A program made the position numbers and the translations under genes. DNA of 64,000 nucleotides, from assembly GCA_038147155.1 (NCBI GenBank), contig JAYQTA010000003.1:1-64000 (forward strand). Direction: 5' to 3'. Below, one piece after another: positions 24,552 through 32,706 of the stretch (the stretch's first letter is position 1; the number at the start of each line of letters is the position of its first letter). Origin of the DNA: Australimonas brisbanensis (lineage in GTDB: Bacteria; Chloroflexota; Dehalococcoidia; Lucifugimonadales; Australimonadaceae). Below the pieces are notes generated by a model. The model saw nothing but the letters and a program-made list of their open reading frames with translations. It had not been told where the DNA came from and did no database searches.

Positions 24552-24620
24552 GCGCGGTCTGGCTGGGACGAACAATACTGAGGATAGCGGGGACGCCCCC
24601 GCGCGAAGAGGAGAATGAGG

Positions 24621-25001
24621 ATGGCGACCAAGGAAGAGCTGATCGAGTCGATCAAGAACCTGTCGGTGCTGGAGCTGTCCGAGCTGGTGAAGGCCCTGGA
24701 GGAGGAGTTCGGCGTGAGCGCCGCCGCCCCCGTGGCCGTCGCCGCTGCCCCCGCTGCTGGCGGCGCCGCCGCCGGTGCGGAGGAGGAGAAGACGGAGTTC
24801 ACCGTCACCCTCAAGGACGCCGGCGCCAACAAGATCAACGTGATCAAGGCGGTGCGCGAGCTCACCTCCCTGGGCCTGCGCGAGGCCAAGGAGCTGGTGG
24901 AGTCCGCTCCCAAGCCCATCAAGGAGAACGTGAACAAGGACGAGGCCGCCGACGCCAAGAAGAAGCTGGAGGAGGCTGGCGCGACCGTCGAGGTCGCCTA
25001 G
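24621..25001 (+). CDS. rplL: Ribosomal protein bL12 (L7/L12)
   Basis: The 126-residue L12 recruits translation GTPases. It has an N-terminal dimer domain (MATKEELIESIKNLSVLELSELVKALEEEFGV), an Ala-rich hinge at about 35-55 and the C-terminal domain (EFTVTLKDAGANKINVIKAVRELTSLGLREAKELVESAPKPIKE). Two ATGs lie 6 nt apart. The second is chosen because GAGGAG is 7 nt from it and only 1 nt from the first. A terminator follows, and rpoB does not follow as it does in E. coli. Confidence 0.95.
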   Translation: MATKEELIESIKNLSVLELSELVKALEEEFGVSAAAPVAVAAAPAAGGAAAGAEEEKTEFTVTLKDAGANKINVIKAVRELTSLGLREAKELVESAPKPIKENVNKDEAADAKKKLEEAGATVEVA

Positions 25002-25027
25002 TCCCGTCCGTTCATCGTGGGAACGAA

Positions 25028-25055
25028 GCGGGGGCACCCTCAGGGGTGCCCCCGC
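25028..25055 (+). terminator. Terminator of the tuf-rplL block
   Basis: GCGGGGGCACCC-TCAG-GGGTGCCCCCGC is a perfect 12-bp stem with a 4-nt loop, 27 nt after rplL. It is followed by TCTGCGTT, a poor U-tract. It lies between converging genes and may serve both. Confidence 0.75.
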
Positions 25056-25078
25056 TCTGCGTTCACCGGGAGGGGGCG

Positions 25079-25696
25079 CTAGCCCTGGTTCCCCCACCGC
25101 TCGAAGTGCATCACCTCGGATGCCGGCCGCCGGCGCGCACCGCCGAAGTGCTCGCCCTCGCCGGGGTAGCCCAGCGGCACGCAGCAGGCCATCTCCCACT
25201 CCGCAGGCACCCCCAGCAGCTCCTTCACCCTGGCCTCGTGGTGCTGGAGGAACGTGGTGATCACGCTCCCCACGCCCTCATCCAGGGCAGCCAGCATCAG
25301 GTTCTGCACCGCTGGGTAGATGGACGCACCGCGGCTCATGGGCGAGGGGCCCGTCCCCGAACCGGAGCGGCGCAGGAAGGGCAGCACCAGCACCGGCGCG
25401 TCGGCCAGGTGGTAGGCCAGGTACTCGGCGGAGCGGCCCACCGCGCCCTGCGCGCGTCCCGGCACCTTGGTGTAGATGTTCTCCCACACATCCTGGTACC
25501 AGGCGGCCAGCTGGGCCTTGAGCTCGCTCTCGCGCACCAGCAGGAAGCCCCACCCTTGGCTGTTGGAGCCGGAGGGCGCGCGCACCGCCGCCTCCACGAT
25601 GCGCTCCAGCACCTCGTCGGGCACGGGGCGCGGGTCGAAGCGGCGTATCGCCCGCTGGGCGTAGAGGGCATCGTGGAGCGAGTGGGCTTCGGGCAT
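25079..25696 (-). CDS. Nitroreductase family protein
   Basis: The 205-residue FMN-dependent NAD(P)H oxidoreductase has the family's LHDALYAQRAIRRFDPRPV start, a RAPSGSNSQGWGFLLV FMN-binding segment and a C-terminal GEGEHFGGARRRPASEV tail that contacts FMN phosphate. The central AVQNLMLAALDEGVGSVITTF matches the dimer helix. The longer in-frame extension is rejected because AGGAGG sits 6-7 nt before the ATG at 25696. Substrate is unknown. The family covers nitro compounds, flavins and dehalogenation. It converges with rplL and may share a transcript with the DUF427 gene upstream. Confidence 0.85.
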   Translation of the reverse strand: MPEAHSLHDALYAQRAIRRFDPRPVPDEVLERIVEAAVRAPSGSNSQGWGFLLVRESELKAQLAAWYQDVWENIYTKVPGRAQGAVGRSAEYLAYHLADAPVLVLPFLRRSGSGTGPSPMSRGASIYPAVQNLMLAALDEGVGSVITTFLQHHEARVKELLGVPAEWEMACCVPLGYPGEGEHFGGARRRPASEVMHFERWGNQG

Positions 25697-25745
25697 GGCG
25701 GGCCTCCTGCGGGGGGTGGGCCGCATGATAACCCGCCCGGCCCGG

Positions 25746-26033
25746 TTAGACCTGCACATCCACCTTGTGCCGGTAGAAGGCCACGTGGTCCTTGATGCGC
25801 ATGGCAGCGCGGGACGGCTCCGGGTAGACCCATGCCGCCGAGCCGGCGTGCTCACCCCCGGCGCTCACGTCGAAGTAGCTGGCCGTTCCCTTCCAGGGGC
25901 AGACGGTGTGCCGGTCGTTGGGCGAGAAGTGCTCCATCCTGAGCGATGCGGGCGGGAAGTAGTGGTTCCCCTCGATGACGATGGTCCTGTCGGACTCGGC
26001 GATGACCTGGCCGTTGAACAGCACGCGTGGCAT
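25746..26033 (-). CDS. DUF427 domain protein
   Basis: The 95-residue protein matches the DUF427 family: FNGQVIAESDRTIVIEGNHYFPPASL, then CPWKGTASYFDV with the family Trp-Lys-Gly, and VAFYRHKVDVQV at the end. The fold is a small beta tent with no assigned activity. AGGAGGGACC precedes the ATG. It lies 49 nt upstream of the nitroreductase on the same strand and is divergent from the RadC-like fragment. Confidence 0.85.
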   Translation of the reverse strand: MPRVLFNGQVIAESDRTIVIEGNHYFPPASLRMEHFSPNDRHTVCPWKGTASYFDVSAGGEHAGSAAWVYPEPSRAAMRIKDHVAFYRHKVDVQV

Positions 26034-26105
26034 GCGGGTCCCTCCTGATGCGGCTACCGGTTGGATGCATGATGCGCCCGCGCGGTGCCCCCTGCCAGTG
26101 GCCCG

Positions 26106-26134
26106 TTGCCTGGTGCGCCCCCGCTGCGGATGCT
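26106..26134 (+). promoter_or_regulatory. Possible leaderless promoter of the RadC-like gene
   Basis: TTGCCT (26106-26111), a 17 bp spacer and a weak GATGCT (26129-26134) end 6 nt before the ATG at 26141, the same spacing as the other leaderless promoters. Confidence 0.35.
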
Positions 26135-26140
26135 GCGGCC

Positions 26141-26527
26141 ATGACCACCGCGCTGCGTCCCTCCACGCCTCTGATGCTGGCCGACGTGCCGGCCGCCGAG
26201 CGTCCTCGCGAACGCCTTCAGCACGCGGGCGCGGCCGCGCTGTCCAACGCCGAACTGCTGGCCATCCTGCTGCGTACCGGCACCGCCGCTGAGAGCGTGG
26301 TCTCCCTGGCGGGGCGGCTGCTGGCCACGCTGGGCGGGCTGGAGGGGTTGGCGAAGGCTCGCTTCGAGGATCTGACCGCGCTGCATGGGTTCGGCGAGGC
26401 CAAGGCCGCCCAGCTGCTCGCGGCGCAGCAGGCGCTGCTGGCCCCCGCGCGCTACGGGGCGGGACTGGCGGCCATGTGGGCCGTCATGGTGCTCCTGCTG
26501 GTGGACATGTCGCTCAAGCCCTTCTAG
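26141..26527 (+). CDS. RadC/UPF0758 N-terminal domain protein, lacking the JAMM domain
   Basis: The 128-residue protein matches only the helix-hairpin-helix half of RadC: VPAAERPRERLQHAGAAALSNAELLAILLRTGT, LAGRLLATLGGLEGLAKARFEDL and LHGFGEAKAAQLLAA. The JAMM metalloprotease-like domain that makes up the second half of RadC proteins is missing. It is replaced by a hydrophobic tail (LAAMWAVMVLLLVDMSLKPF) that could be a membrane helix. It may be a truncated gene or a stable short form. No function can be assigned. A leaderless-type promoter precedes the ATG. Confidence 0.7.
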   Translation: MTTALRPSTPLMLADVPAAERPRERLQHAGAAALSNAELLAILLRTGTAAESVVSLAGRLLATLGGLEGLAKARFEDLTALHGFGEAKAAQLLAAQQALLAPARYGAGLAAMWAVMVLLLVDMSLKPF

Positions 26528-26608
26528 CCCGCTGCCCGGCGCCCCGCGCCCGTGCTACGCTGCTCTCGCTAGGGGCGCGCTGCGATACGCGGGGCGCGGG
26601 AGTACGGC

Positions 26609-27778
26609 ATGGCCGACGTGAAGGCGGGCGCACGCGAGGCGGTGGAGAAGGGCCGCAGGGGGCTCATCGACCTGAGCCACCGGATCCACGCCCACCCGGA
26701 GCTGGGCTACCAGGAGGAGAAGGCCTCCACCTGGACCGCCGAGGTGCTGGACGCCGCAGGCTTCCGGGTGGAGCGCGGGGTGTGCGGGCTGCCCACCGCC
26801 TTCAAGGCGATCTACGGCTCCGGCCCCCTGCACATCGCCGTCTGCGCCGAGTACGACGCGCTCCCCGGCATCGGCCACGCCTGCGGGCACAACGTCATTG
26901 CCGCCACCGCTGTGGGCGCGGGGCTGGGCATGGCACGCGTGGCCGATGACGTGGGCCTCACCGTCACCGTCATGGGCACCCCCGCCGAGGAGGTGCTGCG
27001 CTCCGGCGGCAAGATAGAGCTGATGAACGGCGGTGCGTTCGATGGCGTCCATGCGGCCATGATGACCCACCCCGCCCCCTGGGACGTGGCCGACTGGCCC
27101 ATCGTGGCTGCCGCCTTCTTCGAGGTGACCTACACCGGCAAGGCGGCTCACGCCTCCGGATTCCCCCAGGCGGGAATCAACGCGGCGGACGCGCTCACCG
27201 TCGCCCAGACGGCCATCGGCCTGCTGCGCCAGCACATCCGCCCCACCGACCGCGTCCACGGCATCACCACCAGAGGAGGCGATGCCTTCAACATCATCCC
27301 GGCCCTGGCCAAGGCCGAGTACGCCGTGCGCGCCACCACCCTGGACCAGTTGGACGAGGTGTACCAGAAGGTGCGCCGCTGCTTCGAGGCGGGAGCCCTG
27401 GCCACCGGGGCAAGCCTGGCCATCGAGGGTGCGGAGAACCCCTTCGCCCACATGGTGCACGAGCCCGCCATGGTGGCCGCCTACCGTCTCAACGCCGAGG
27501 CGCTGGGCCGCCGGTTCCCCGCGCCGGGTGAGCCCAGCCCGGCCACGCCCGTCTCCACGGACATGGGCAACGTCTCTTTGGCCATCCCGTCCATCCACCC
27601 GGCCATCGGCATCTCCTCGCTGCCCGCGGTGAACCACCAGCCGGAGTTCGCCGCCGCCTGTGCCACACCCATCGCGGACCAGGCGCTCTACGACGGGGCC
27701 CTGGCCCTGGCCTGGACGGCCATAGACCTGGCCCAGAACGGCCCGGTGCGCGAGGCGCTGCTGGCGCGCGGGCGATAG
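26609..27778 (+). CDS. M20-family amidohydrolase (AbgB / PM20D2-like)
   Basis: The 389-residue zinc hydrolase matches the M20D group. LSHRIHAHPELGYQEEKAS opens the catalytic domain, followed by CAEYDALPGIGHACGHN with metal ligands and the GTPAEEVLRSGGK segment with the catalytic Glu. The dimerisation domain has YTGKAAHASGFPQAGINAADA, and SSLPAVNHQPEFAA carries the last ligand region. Relatives cleave p-aminobenzoyl-glutamate or dipeptides, so the substrate is open. The Ni-SOD gene follows after 75 nt with its own -10 box. Confidence 0.85.
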   Translation: MADVKAGAREAVEKGRRGLIDLSHRIHAHPELGYQEEKASTWTAEVLDAAGFRVERGVCGLPTAFKAIYGSGPLHIAVCAEYDALPGIGHACGHNVIAATAVGAGLGMARVADDVGLTVTVMGTPAEEVLRSGGKIELMNGGAFDGVHAAMMTHPAPWDVADWPIVAAAFFEVTYTGKAAHASGFPQAGINAADALTVAQTAIGLLRQHIRPTDRVHGITTRGGDAFNIIPALAKAEYAVRATTLDQLDEVYQKVRRCFEAGALATGASLAIEGAENPFAHMVHEPAMVAAYRLNAEALGRRFPAPGEPSPATPVSTDMGNVSLAIPSIHPAIGISSLPAVNHQPEFAAACATPIADQALYDGALALAWTAIDLAQNGPVREALLARGR

Positions 27779-27808
27779 GGGCGGCTTGCAGGGGCAGGGG
27801 GGTTCGGC

Positions 27809-27814
27809 TAGGCT
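27809..27814 (+). promoter_or_regulatory. -10 element of sodN
   Basis: TAGGCT preceded by GGC would start transcription near 27821 and leave a 33-nt leader with AGGAGG before the sodN ATG. A possible nickel- or redox-responsive operator is not recognisable. Confidence 0.4.
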
Positions 27815-27853
27815 TTCCCCGGCTCACCGCAACAGAACACACAGGAGGCACCC

Positions 27854-28300
27854 ATGAAGCTCTTCCACCTGCCCGCCGCCGAGGCGCACTGCGACATCCC
27901 CTGCGGCATCTACGACCCGCACCTGGCCCAGGTGGCGGCCCTCACCACCGTGCGCATGAACCAGCTCATCAATGACCAGGGCTCCGACGCGGCCAAGCTC
28001 TCCCGCTTCGTCGCCACCAAGGAGGAGCACGCCGAGCTGTGCAAGCGCGAGCTGCGCGTGCTCTGGGCGGACTACTTCAAGCCTGAGCACCTAGAGAAGC
28101 ACCCCAACCTGCACACCCTGGTGTTCAACGCCCTCAAGACCGCCTCCAAGGTGCGTCAGGAGACCAACGCCGACGCCGCCAACCAGCTGCTGGCCGAGGT
28201 CAACGAGATCGCGCGCATCTTCTGGGACACCAAGGGCGTGAAGACCGCCTCCAAGTCGTCCAACCAGGCCGCCGGCGGCGAGTTCGTCGTCCCCGCCTAG
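27854..28300 (+). CDS. sodN: Nickel superoxide dismutase
   Basis: Ni-SOD dismutates superoxide with a nickel ion held by an N-terminal hook. The 148-residue precursor has an 11-residue leader (MKLFHLPAAEA), then HCDIPCGIYDP, in which His1, Cys2 and Cys6 of the mature form bind nickel and Tyr9 gates the site. The rest is the four-helix bundle expected for the family (HAELCKRELRVLWADYFKPEHLEKHP). The leader must be cleaved to expose His1. The protease gene sodX follows downstream, as in actinobacteria and cyanobacteria. AGGAGG lies before the ATG, and a terminator follows the gene. Confidence 0.95.
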   Translation: MKLFHLPAAEAHCDIPCGIYDPHLAQVAALTTVRMNQLINDQGSDAAKLSRFVATKEEHAELCKRELRVLWADYFKPEHLEKHPNLHTLVFNALKTASKVRQETNADAANQLLAEVNEIARIFWDTKGVKTASKSSNQAAGGEFVVPA

Positions 28301-28327
28301 TCCCGGCTGACACATCGTCCGCAATCG

Positions 28328-28351
28328 AGCGGGGCCCCCGGGGGCCCCGCT
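28328..28351 (+). terminator. Terminator after sodN
   Basis: AGCGGGGCCCCC/GGGGGCCCCGCT is a perfect 12-bp palindrome, 28 nt after the sodN stop, followed by CTCGCGTTC. With no loop bases it must open at least two pairs at the apex. It separates sodN from the sodX promoter. Confidence 0.55.
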
Positions 28352-28367
28352 CTCGCGTTCCCCCCGC

Positions 28368-28373
28368 TACACT
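28368..28373 (+). promoter_or_regulatory. -10 element of sodX, leaderless type
   Basis: TACACT ends exactly 6 nt before the sodX ATG at 28380. The -35 position falls in the terminator palindrome and shows no consensus. Confidence 0.45.
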
Positions 28374-28379
28374 GCGCCC

Positions 28380-28829
28380 ATGCCCCTCTCCCGCCTGCTC
28401 CCCCGCATCCTGCGCATCCAGGGCATCTCCATGGCCCCTGCGCTGCGCCCCGGCCAGGTGGTGCTGGCGCTGTCCACACGCTGGCCGCCCCGCCGGGGCG
28501 AGGTGGTGCTGGCGCACATGCCGGGCGCGAACGGGACGCTGTGGGTGAAGCGTGTGGTGGGCCTGCCCGGCGAGCACGTGCGGCTGGACGGGGAGGGCAC
28601 CCACGTGGACGGGGCGCTGCTCACCGAACGCGGCGTGCTGGCCTGGGGGCTGCAGGCACCGGACTTCCCGGTGCAGGAGTGGGCGCTCGGGCCCGGTGAG
28701 TGCCTGCTCCTTGGCGATAACCGGGCCGATTCGGTGGACTCGCGCCGCCACGGCCCCGTCCCCCGGACGGCGCTGGCCGGGCGCGTGCTGGCCCGCGTAT
28801 GGCCGCTGCGCTCCGCTCGCCTGCTGTGA
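28380..28829 (+). CDS. sodX: SodX-type S26 signal peptidase, Ni-SOD maturation protease
   Basis: The 149-residue S26-family serine protease has the catalytic Ser in GISMAPALRPGQVVLA and the catalytic Lys in LWVKRVVGLPGEHV, followed by LLLGDNRADSVDSRRHGPV (box E). A membrane anchor of the LepB type is absent, as in the small soluble SodX enzymes. These cut the Ni-SOD leader just before the nickel-binding His. The neighbour sodN supplies the substrate. It is separated from sodN by a terminator and has its own -10 box. It converges with hemL, 4 nt away. Confidence 0.88.
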   Translation: MPLSRLLPRILRIQGISMAPALRPGQVVLALSTRWPPRRGEVVLAHMPGANGTLWVKRVVGLPGEHVRLDGEGTHVDGALLTERGVLAWGLQAPDFPVQEWALGPGECLLLGDNRADSVDSRRHGPVPRTALAGRVLARVWPLRSARLL

Positions 28830-28833
28830 GGCG

Positions 28834-30117
28834 CTAGAACGCGGTCAGCACCGCCATGGCGGTCTCGGCGGCGTACTCGACCTCCTCCGGCTGGTGCGCC
28901 AGGGAGACGAAGGCGGCCTCGAACTGGGAGGGGGCCAGGTACACCCCGCGCTCCAGCATGCCGTGGAAGTAGGAGGCATAGAAGGCGGTGTCAGCCTCGT
29001 CGGCCTGCGCCCAGGTGGTGACGGGGCCGTCGGTCATGAAGGCCGTGAGCGCCGAGCCCACCCGGTTGATGGTCAGCTTCACCGCCGAGGCATCGGACGC
29101 GGCGCGCAGCCCGCGCTCGAGCGCCGCGCCCAGGGCGTCGAGCCGCTCGTAAACGCCGGGCTGGGCCAGCTGGGTGAGGCAGGCGATGCCCGCAGCCACG
29201 GCCAGCGGGTTGCCGGAGAGGGTGCCCGCCTGGTACGCAGCGCCCAGCGGGGCCACCATCTTCATCACCTCGGCGCGACCGCCGTAGGCGCCCACGGGCA
29301 GCCCGCCGCCGATCACCTTGCCCAGGCACGTCAGGTCCGGGCGCACGCCGTAGAGCGACTGCGCCCCCCCATAGGCCACCCGGAACCCGGTGATGACCTC
29401 GTCGAAGATGAGCAGTGCGCCGTTCTCATCGCACAGCGCCCGCAGCCCCTCCAGGAAGCCAGGGGCAGGCGGCACGATGCCCATGTTGCCGGCCACGGGT
29501 TCCACGATGATGGCCGCCACCTGGTTCACGTTGGCCTCGAACACCGCGCGCACGCTGGCCAGGTCGTTGTACTCGGCCACCAGCGTTTCGGCGGCGTACC
29601 CCAGCGGCACCCCGGCCGAGGACGGCGTGCCCGCCGTGGCCAGGCCCGAACCCGCCTTCACCAGGAGGCCATCGGCGTGGCCGTGGTAGCACCCGTTGAA
29701 CTTGAGCAGCTTGCTCCGGCCCGTGAAGGCGCGGGCCACCCGGATGGCGGACATGGCCGCCTCCGTGCCCGATGACACCAGGCGCACCATCTCGATGGAC
29801 GGGACGGCGCGGGTGATGAGCTCGGCCAGCTCCAGCTCCCCCTCGGTGGGCGCGCCGAAGGAGGTGCCGTCAGCGGCGGCCCTCTGCACCGCCTCCACCA
29901 CGGCGGGGTGGGCGTGGCCCAGGATCAGCGGGCCCCAGGAGCCCACGAAGTCCACGTACTCGTTGCCGTCCACGTCCCAGATGTGGGAACCCGCACCGCG
30001 CGCGATGAACGGCGGCACGCCGCCCACGCCGTTGAAGGCGCGCACGGGTGAGTTCACCCCGCCGGGGATCAGGCGCTGGGAGCGCGCGAACAGGGCTTCT
30101 GAGTGGGACTGGTCCAT
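28834..30117 (-). CDS. hemL: Glutamate-1-semialdehyde 2,1-aminomutase
   Basis: HemL converts glutamate-1-semialdehyde to 5-aminolevulinate, step 2 of the C5 route. The 427-residue PLP enzyme begins SEALFARSQRLIPGGVNSPVRAF and has DFVGSWGPLILGHAHPAVV and the PLP lysine in LGKVIGGGLPVGAYGG. The longer upstream frame overlaps hemB and lacks support. GGAGG lies before the ATG at 30117. It is the last gene of the tetrapyrrole operon, 22 nt after hemB. Confidence 0.95.
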   Translation of the reverse strand: MDQSHSEALFARSQRLIPGGVNSPVRAFNGVGGVPPFIARGAGSHIWDVDGNEYVDFVGSWGPLILGHAHPAVVEAVQRAAADGTSFGAPTEGELELAELITRAVPSIEMVRLVSSGTEAAMSAIRVARAFTGRSKLLKFNGCYHGHADGLLVKAGSGLATAGTPSSAGVPLGYAAETLVAEYNDLASVRAVFEANVNQVAAIIVEPVAGNMGIVPPAPGFLEGLRALCDENGALLIFDEVITGFRVAYGGAQSLYGVRPDLTCLGKVIGGGLPVGAYGGRAEVMKMVAPLGAAYQAGTLSGNPLAVAAGIACLTQLAQPGVYERLDALGAALERGLRAASDASAVKLTINRVGSALTAFMTDGPVTTWAQADEADTAFYASYFHGMLERGVYLAPSQFEAAFVSLAHQPEEVEYAAETAMAVLTAF

Positions 30118-30139
30118 GTCGGCCTCCGGGACGTGGGGT

Positions 30140-31159
30140 CTAGACGCCCTGGCGCAGCGCCCGTGCCGCGTCCTTGGCGAAGTAGGTGATGAGCAGGTCC
30201 GCGCCTGCCCGCTTGATGGATGTGAGCATCTCCAGCATGGCGGCGGTCTCGTCCAGCCAGCCATTCGCGGCGGCGGCCTTGAGCATGGCGTACTCGCCGG
30301 AGACGTTGTAGGCGGCCAGGGGGAGGGAGAAGTGCTCCTTGGCCATGCGGATGATGTCCAGGTACGCCAGCGCGGGCTTGACCATGAGGAAGTCCGCGCC
30401 CTCGGCGGCGTCCTGCTCCAGTTCGCGCAGCGCCTCGCGGGCGTTGGCCCCGTCCATCTGGTAGGCGCGCCGGTCGCCGGAGCGTGGGGTGGATTCGGCC
30501 GCGATGCGGAAGGGGCCGTAGAAGGCCGAGGCGAACTTGGAGGCGTAGGCCATCACGGGAACGTCGGTGAAGCCCGCCGCGTCCAGCCCCGCCCGCAGCG
30601 CCGCGATCTGCCCGTCCATCATGGCCGAGGGTGCGACGATGTCGGCCCCGGCGCGGGCGTGGGAGACGGCGGTGCGCGCCAGCAGCGGGAGGGTGGCGTC
30701 GTTGTCCACCGTCCCGTCGTCCAGCAGCACGCCGCAGTGGCCGTGGTCGGTGTACTCGCACAGGCACACATCGGTGATGACCACCATCTCCGGGATCGCC
30801 TGCTTGATGGCGGTCACGGCCTCCTGCACGATGCCCGCGTCGTCATACGCCTCCCCGCCGTGCTCGTCCTTGGCGGCGGGCAGGCCGAACAAGAGGACGG
30901 CGCCGATGCCCAGGGCGTGGGCCTCGGCCACCTCAACCGGCAGGTGGTCCAGCGAGAGCTGGAACTGGCCGGGCATGGGGCCTATGGGCACCTTCACGTC
31001 GCGTCCGTGGGTGACGAACAGCGGGTAGATGAACTCGCGCGGGTCCAGGCGCGTTTCGCGCACCATGGCCCGCAGCGCCGGGGTGCGACGGGTGCGGCGC
31101 GGGCGCACCAGCGGGAAGCCCGGCCCCGTCGCGGCCCGGTTGTGCAGTAGCTCGGTCAT
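30140..31159 (-). CDS. hemB: Porphobilinogen synthase (ALA dehydratase)
   Basis: HemB condenses two aminolevulinates to porphobilinogen. The 339-residue protein has the two catalytic lysines in YASKFASAFYGPFR and FLMVKPALAYLD. The metal site CLCEYTDHGHC carries three cysteines, so this is the zinc-dependent form. The start ATG overlaps the cobA-hemD stop (ATGA). It continues the order hemA-hemC-cobA/hemD-hemB-hemL. Confidence 0.95.
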   Translation of the reverse strand: MTELLHNRAATGPGFPLVRPRRTRRTPALRAMVRETRLDPREFIYPLFVTHGRDVKVPIGPMPGQFQLSLDHLPVEVAEAHALGIGAVLLFGLPAAKDEHGGEAYDDAGIVQEAVTAIKQAIPEMVVITDVCLCEYTDHGHCGVLLDDGTVDNDATLPLLARTAVSHARAGADIVAPSAMMDGQIAALRAGLDAAGFTDVPVMAYASKFASAFYGPFRIAAESTPRSGDRRAYQMDGANAREALRELEQDAAEGADFLMVKPALAYLDIIRMAKEHFSLPLAAYNVSGEYAMLKAAAANGWLDETAAMLEMLTSIKRAGADLLITYFAKDAARALRQGV

Positions 31160-32706
31160 CGCGCACCTCCTGCGCTCGGCAGACCCGGCGCGGCGGCCAC
31201 CAGTGCCGCCACCAGCCCCGGTATCGTGTGTTCGGTGGCCTCCACGGCCACCTCCAGCCCCGCCTCGCGCATCGCCCTGGACGTCTCCGGGCCGATGGAG
31301 GCGATGGCCACCCCCCGCAGGGCGCTCGCGTCATCGTCCAGCAGCCCCAGCAGGTTGCGCACCGCCGAGGACGACGCGACGGTCACCGCGTCCACCCCCT
31401 CGGCCAGCAGCGCGCGCGCCTGCGCGGCTGCCCCGTCCGGGGTCACGGTGCGGTAGGCGGGGACATCGTCCACTAGCGCGCCCTGAGCGGCGAGGGCCTG
31501 GGGCAGCGTGGCGGGGGCGATGTCGGCGCGGGGCAGCAGCACCCGGCGCTTGTTCAGGTCGTAGGCCCGGAAGCCGTCGGCCACGGCCTGGGCGGTGAAG
31601 CGCTCGGGCACGTAGTCGGCCCGCAGCCCCCGCACGGCCAGGGCCCTGGCGGTGGCGGGGCCCACGGCCCCGATCTGAACGTCCGCGAAGGCGCGGGCGT
31701 CACGCCCCGCCGCCTCCAGCCGTTCGAACACGGCCTCCACGGCGTTCTGGGAGGTGAACACGGCCCACCCATAGGTGGACAGGCGCCGTAGCGCATCATC
31801 CAGCACGCCGTACGCGTCCAGCGGCTCGATGGCGATGGTGGGCACCTCCACCGGCTCCGCGCCCGCCTCCCGCAGCGCGGCGGAGAGGGCGCTGGCCTGC
31901 TGGCGCGAGCGCGTCACCAGCACGCGCATGCCGAACAGGGGGCCCTGGTCGAACCAGGCGAGCCCCTCGCGCAGCCCCGCCACGGGGCCGATGACGGTGA
32001 TGACCGGGTTGGAGATACCCCCGGCCTTCCCCCGCTCGACGATGTCGGCCAGGGTGCCGGTGACGGTGCGCTGACGCGGGGTGGTGCCCCAGGAGACCAG
32101 CCCCACCGGGGTGTCGGCGGGCTTGCCCGCGGCGATGAGCGCCTCGACGATGTGGGGCAGGGCGCGCCAGCCCATGAGCACCACCAGGGTGCCGCTCACC
32201 TTCGCCAGCGCGGCCCAGTCCACGGACGCATCGGGCTTGGTCGGGTCCTCTGACCCGGTGACCACCGTGAAGGAGGTGGACACGCCCCGGTGGGTGACGG
32301 GGATGCCCGCGTACGCCGGAACAGCGATGGCCGAGGTGATGCCGGGGACGATCTCATAGTCCACGCCCGCCGCCCGGACCGCCTCGGCCTCCTCGCCGCC
32401 GCGCCCGAACACGAAGGGGTCGCCGCCCTTGAGGCGCACCACCCGCTTGCCCGCCAGGGCGTGGCGCACCAGCGCATCGTTGATCTGCGCCTGGAAGGCG
32501 CCGGGGGTCTCCGGCTCCTTGCCCATGGGCACGCGCTCTGCGCTGGCCGGGGCCAGGGCCAGCAGGGCGGGGGAGGCGAGCCGGTCGTAGACGACCACCT
32601 CGGCCTCGGCCAGCGCCTGCGCGCCCTTCACCGTGAGCAGGCCGGGGTCACCCGGCCCCGCGCCCACCAGCCACACCTTGCCCTTGCCCGCGGGGCTCGC
32701 GCTCAT
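31156..32706 (-). CDS. cobA-hemD: Fused uroporphyrinogen-III methyltransferase / uroporphyrinogen-III synthase (CobA-HemD)
   Basis: The 516-residue fusion makes uroporphyrinogen III and methylates it to precorrin-2. Residues 8-250 are the SUMT domain, with VWLVGAGPGDPGLLTVKGA, VVRLKGGDPFVFGRGGEE and the GITSAIAVPAYAGIPVTHR signature. From about 260 the HemD domain follows, with RVLVTRSRQQASALSAALREAG, FTSQNAVEAVFERL and ASIGPETSRAMREAG. It overlaps hemC and hemB by 4 nt on either side. The ATG at 32706 is fixed by the ATGA overlap. Such fusions are known in Firmicutes, Actinobacteria and Chloroflexota. Confidence 0.95.
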   Translation of the reverse strand: MSASPAGKGKVWLVGAGPGDPGLLTVKGAQALAEAEVVVYDRLASPALLALAPASAERVPMGKEPETPGAFQAQINDALVRHALAGKRVVRLKGGDPFVFGRGGEEAEAVRAAGVDYEIVPGITSAIAVPAYAGIPVTHRGVSTSFTVVTGSEDPTKPDASVDWAALAKVSGTLVVLMGWRALPHIVEALIAAGKPADTPVGLVSWGTTPRQRTVTGTLADIVERGKAGGISNPVITVIGPVAGLREGLAWFDQGPLFGMRVLVTRSRQQASALSAALREAGAEPVEVPTIAIEPLDAYGVLDDALRRLSTYGWAVFTSQNAVEAVFERLEAAGRDARAFADVQIGAVGPATARALAVRGLRADYVPERFTAQAVADGFRAYDLNKRRVLLPRADIAPATLPQALAAQGALVDDVPAYRTVTPDGAAAQARALLAEGVDAVTVASSSAVRNLLGLLDDDASALRGVAIASIGPETSRAMREAGLEVAVEATEHTIPGLVAALVAAAPGLPSAGGAR

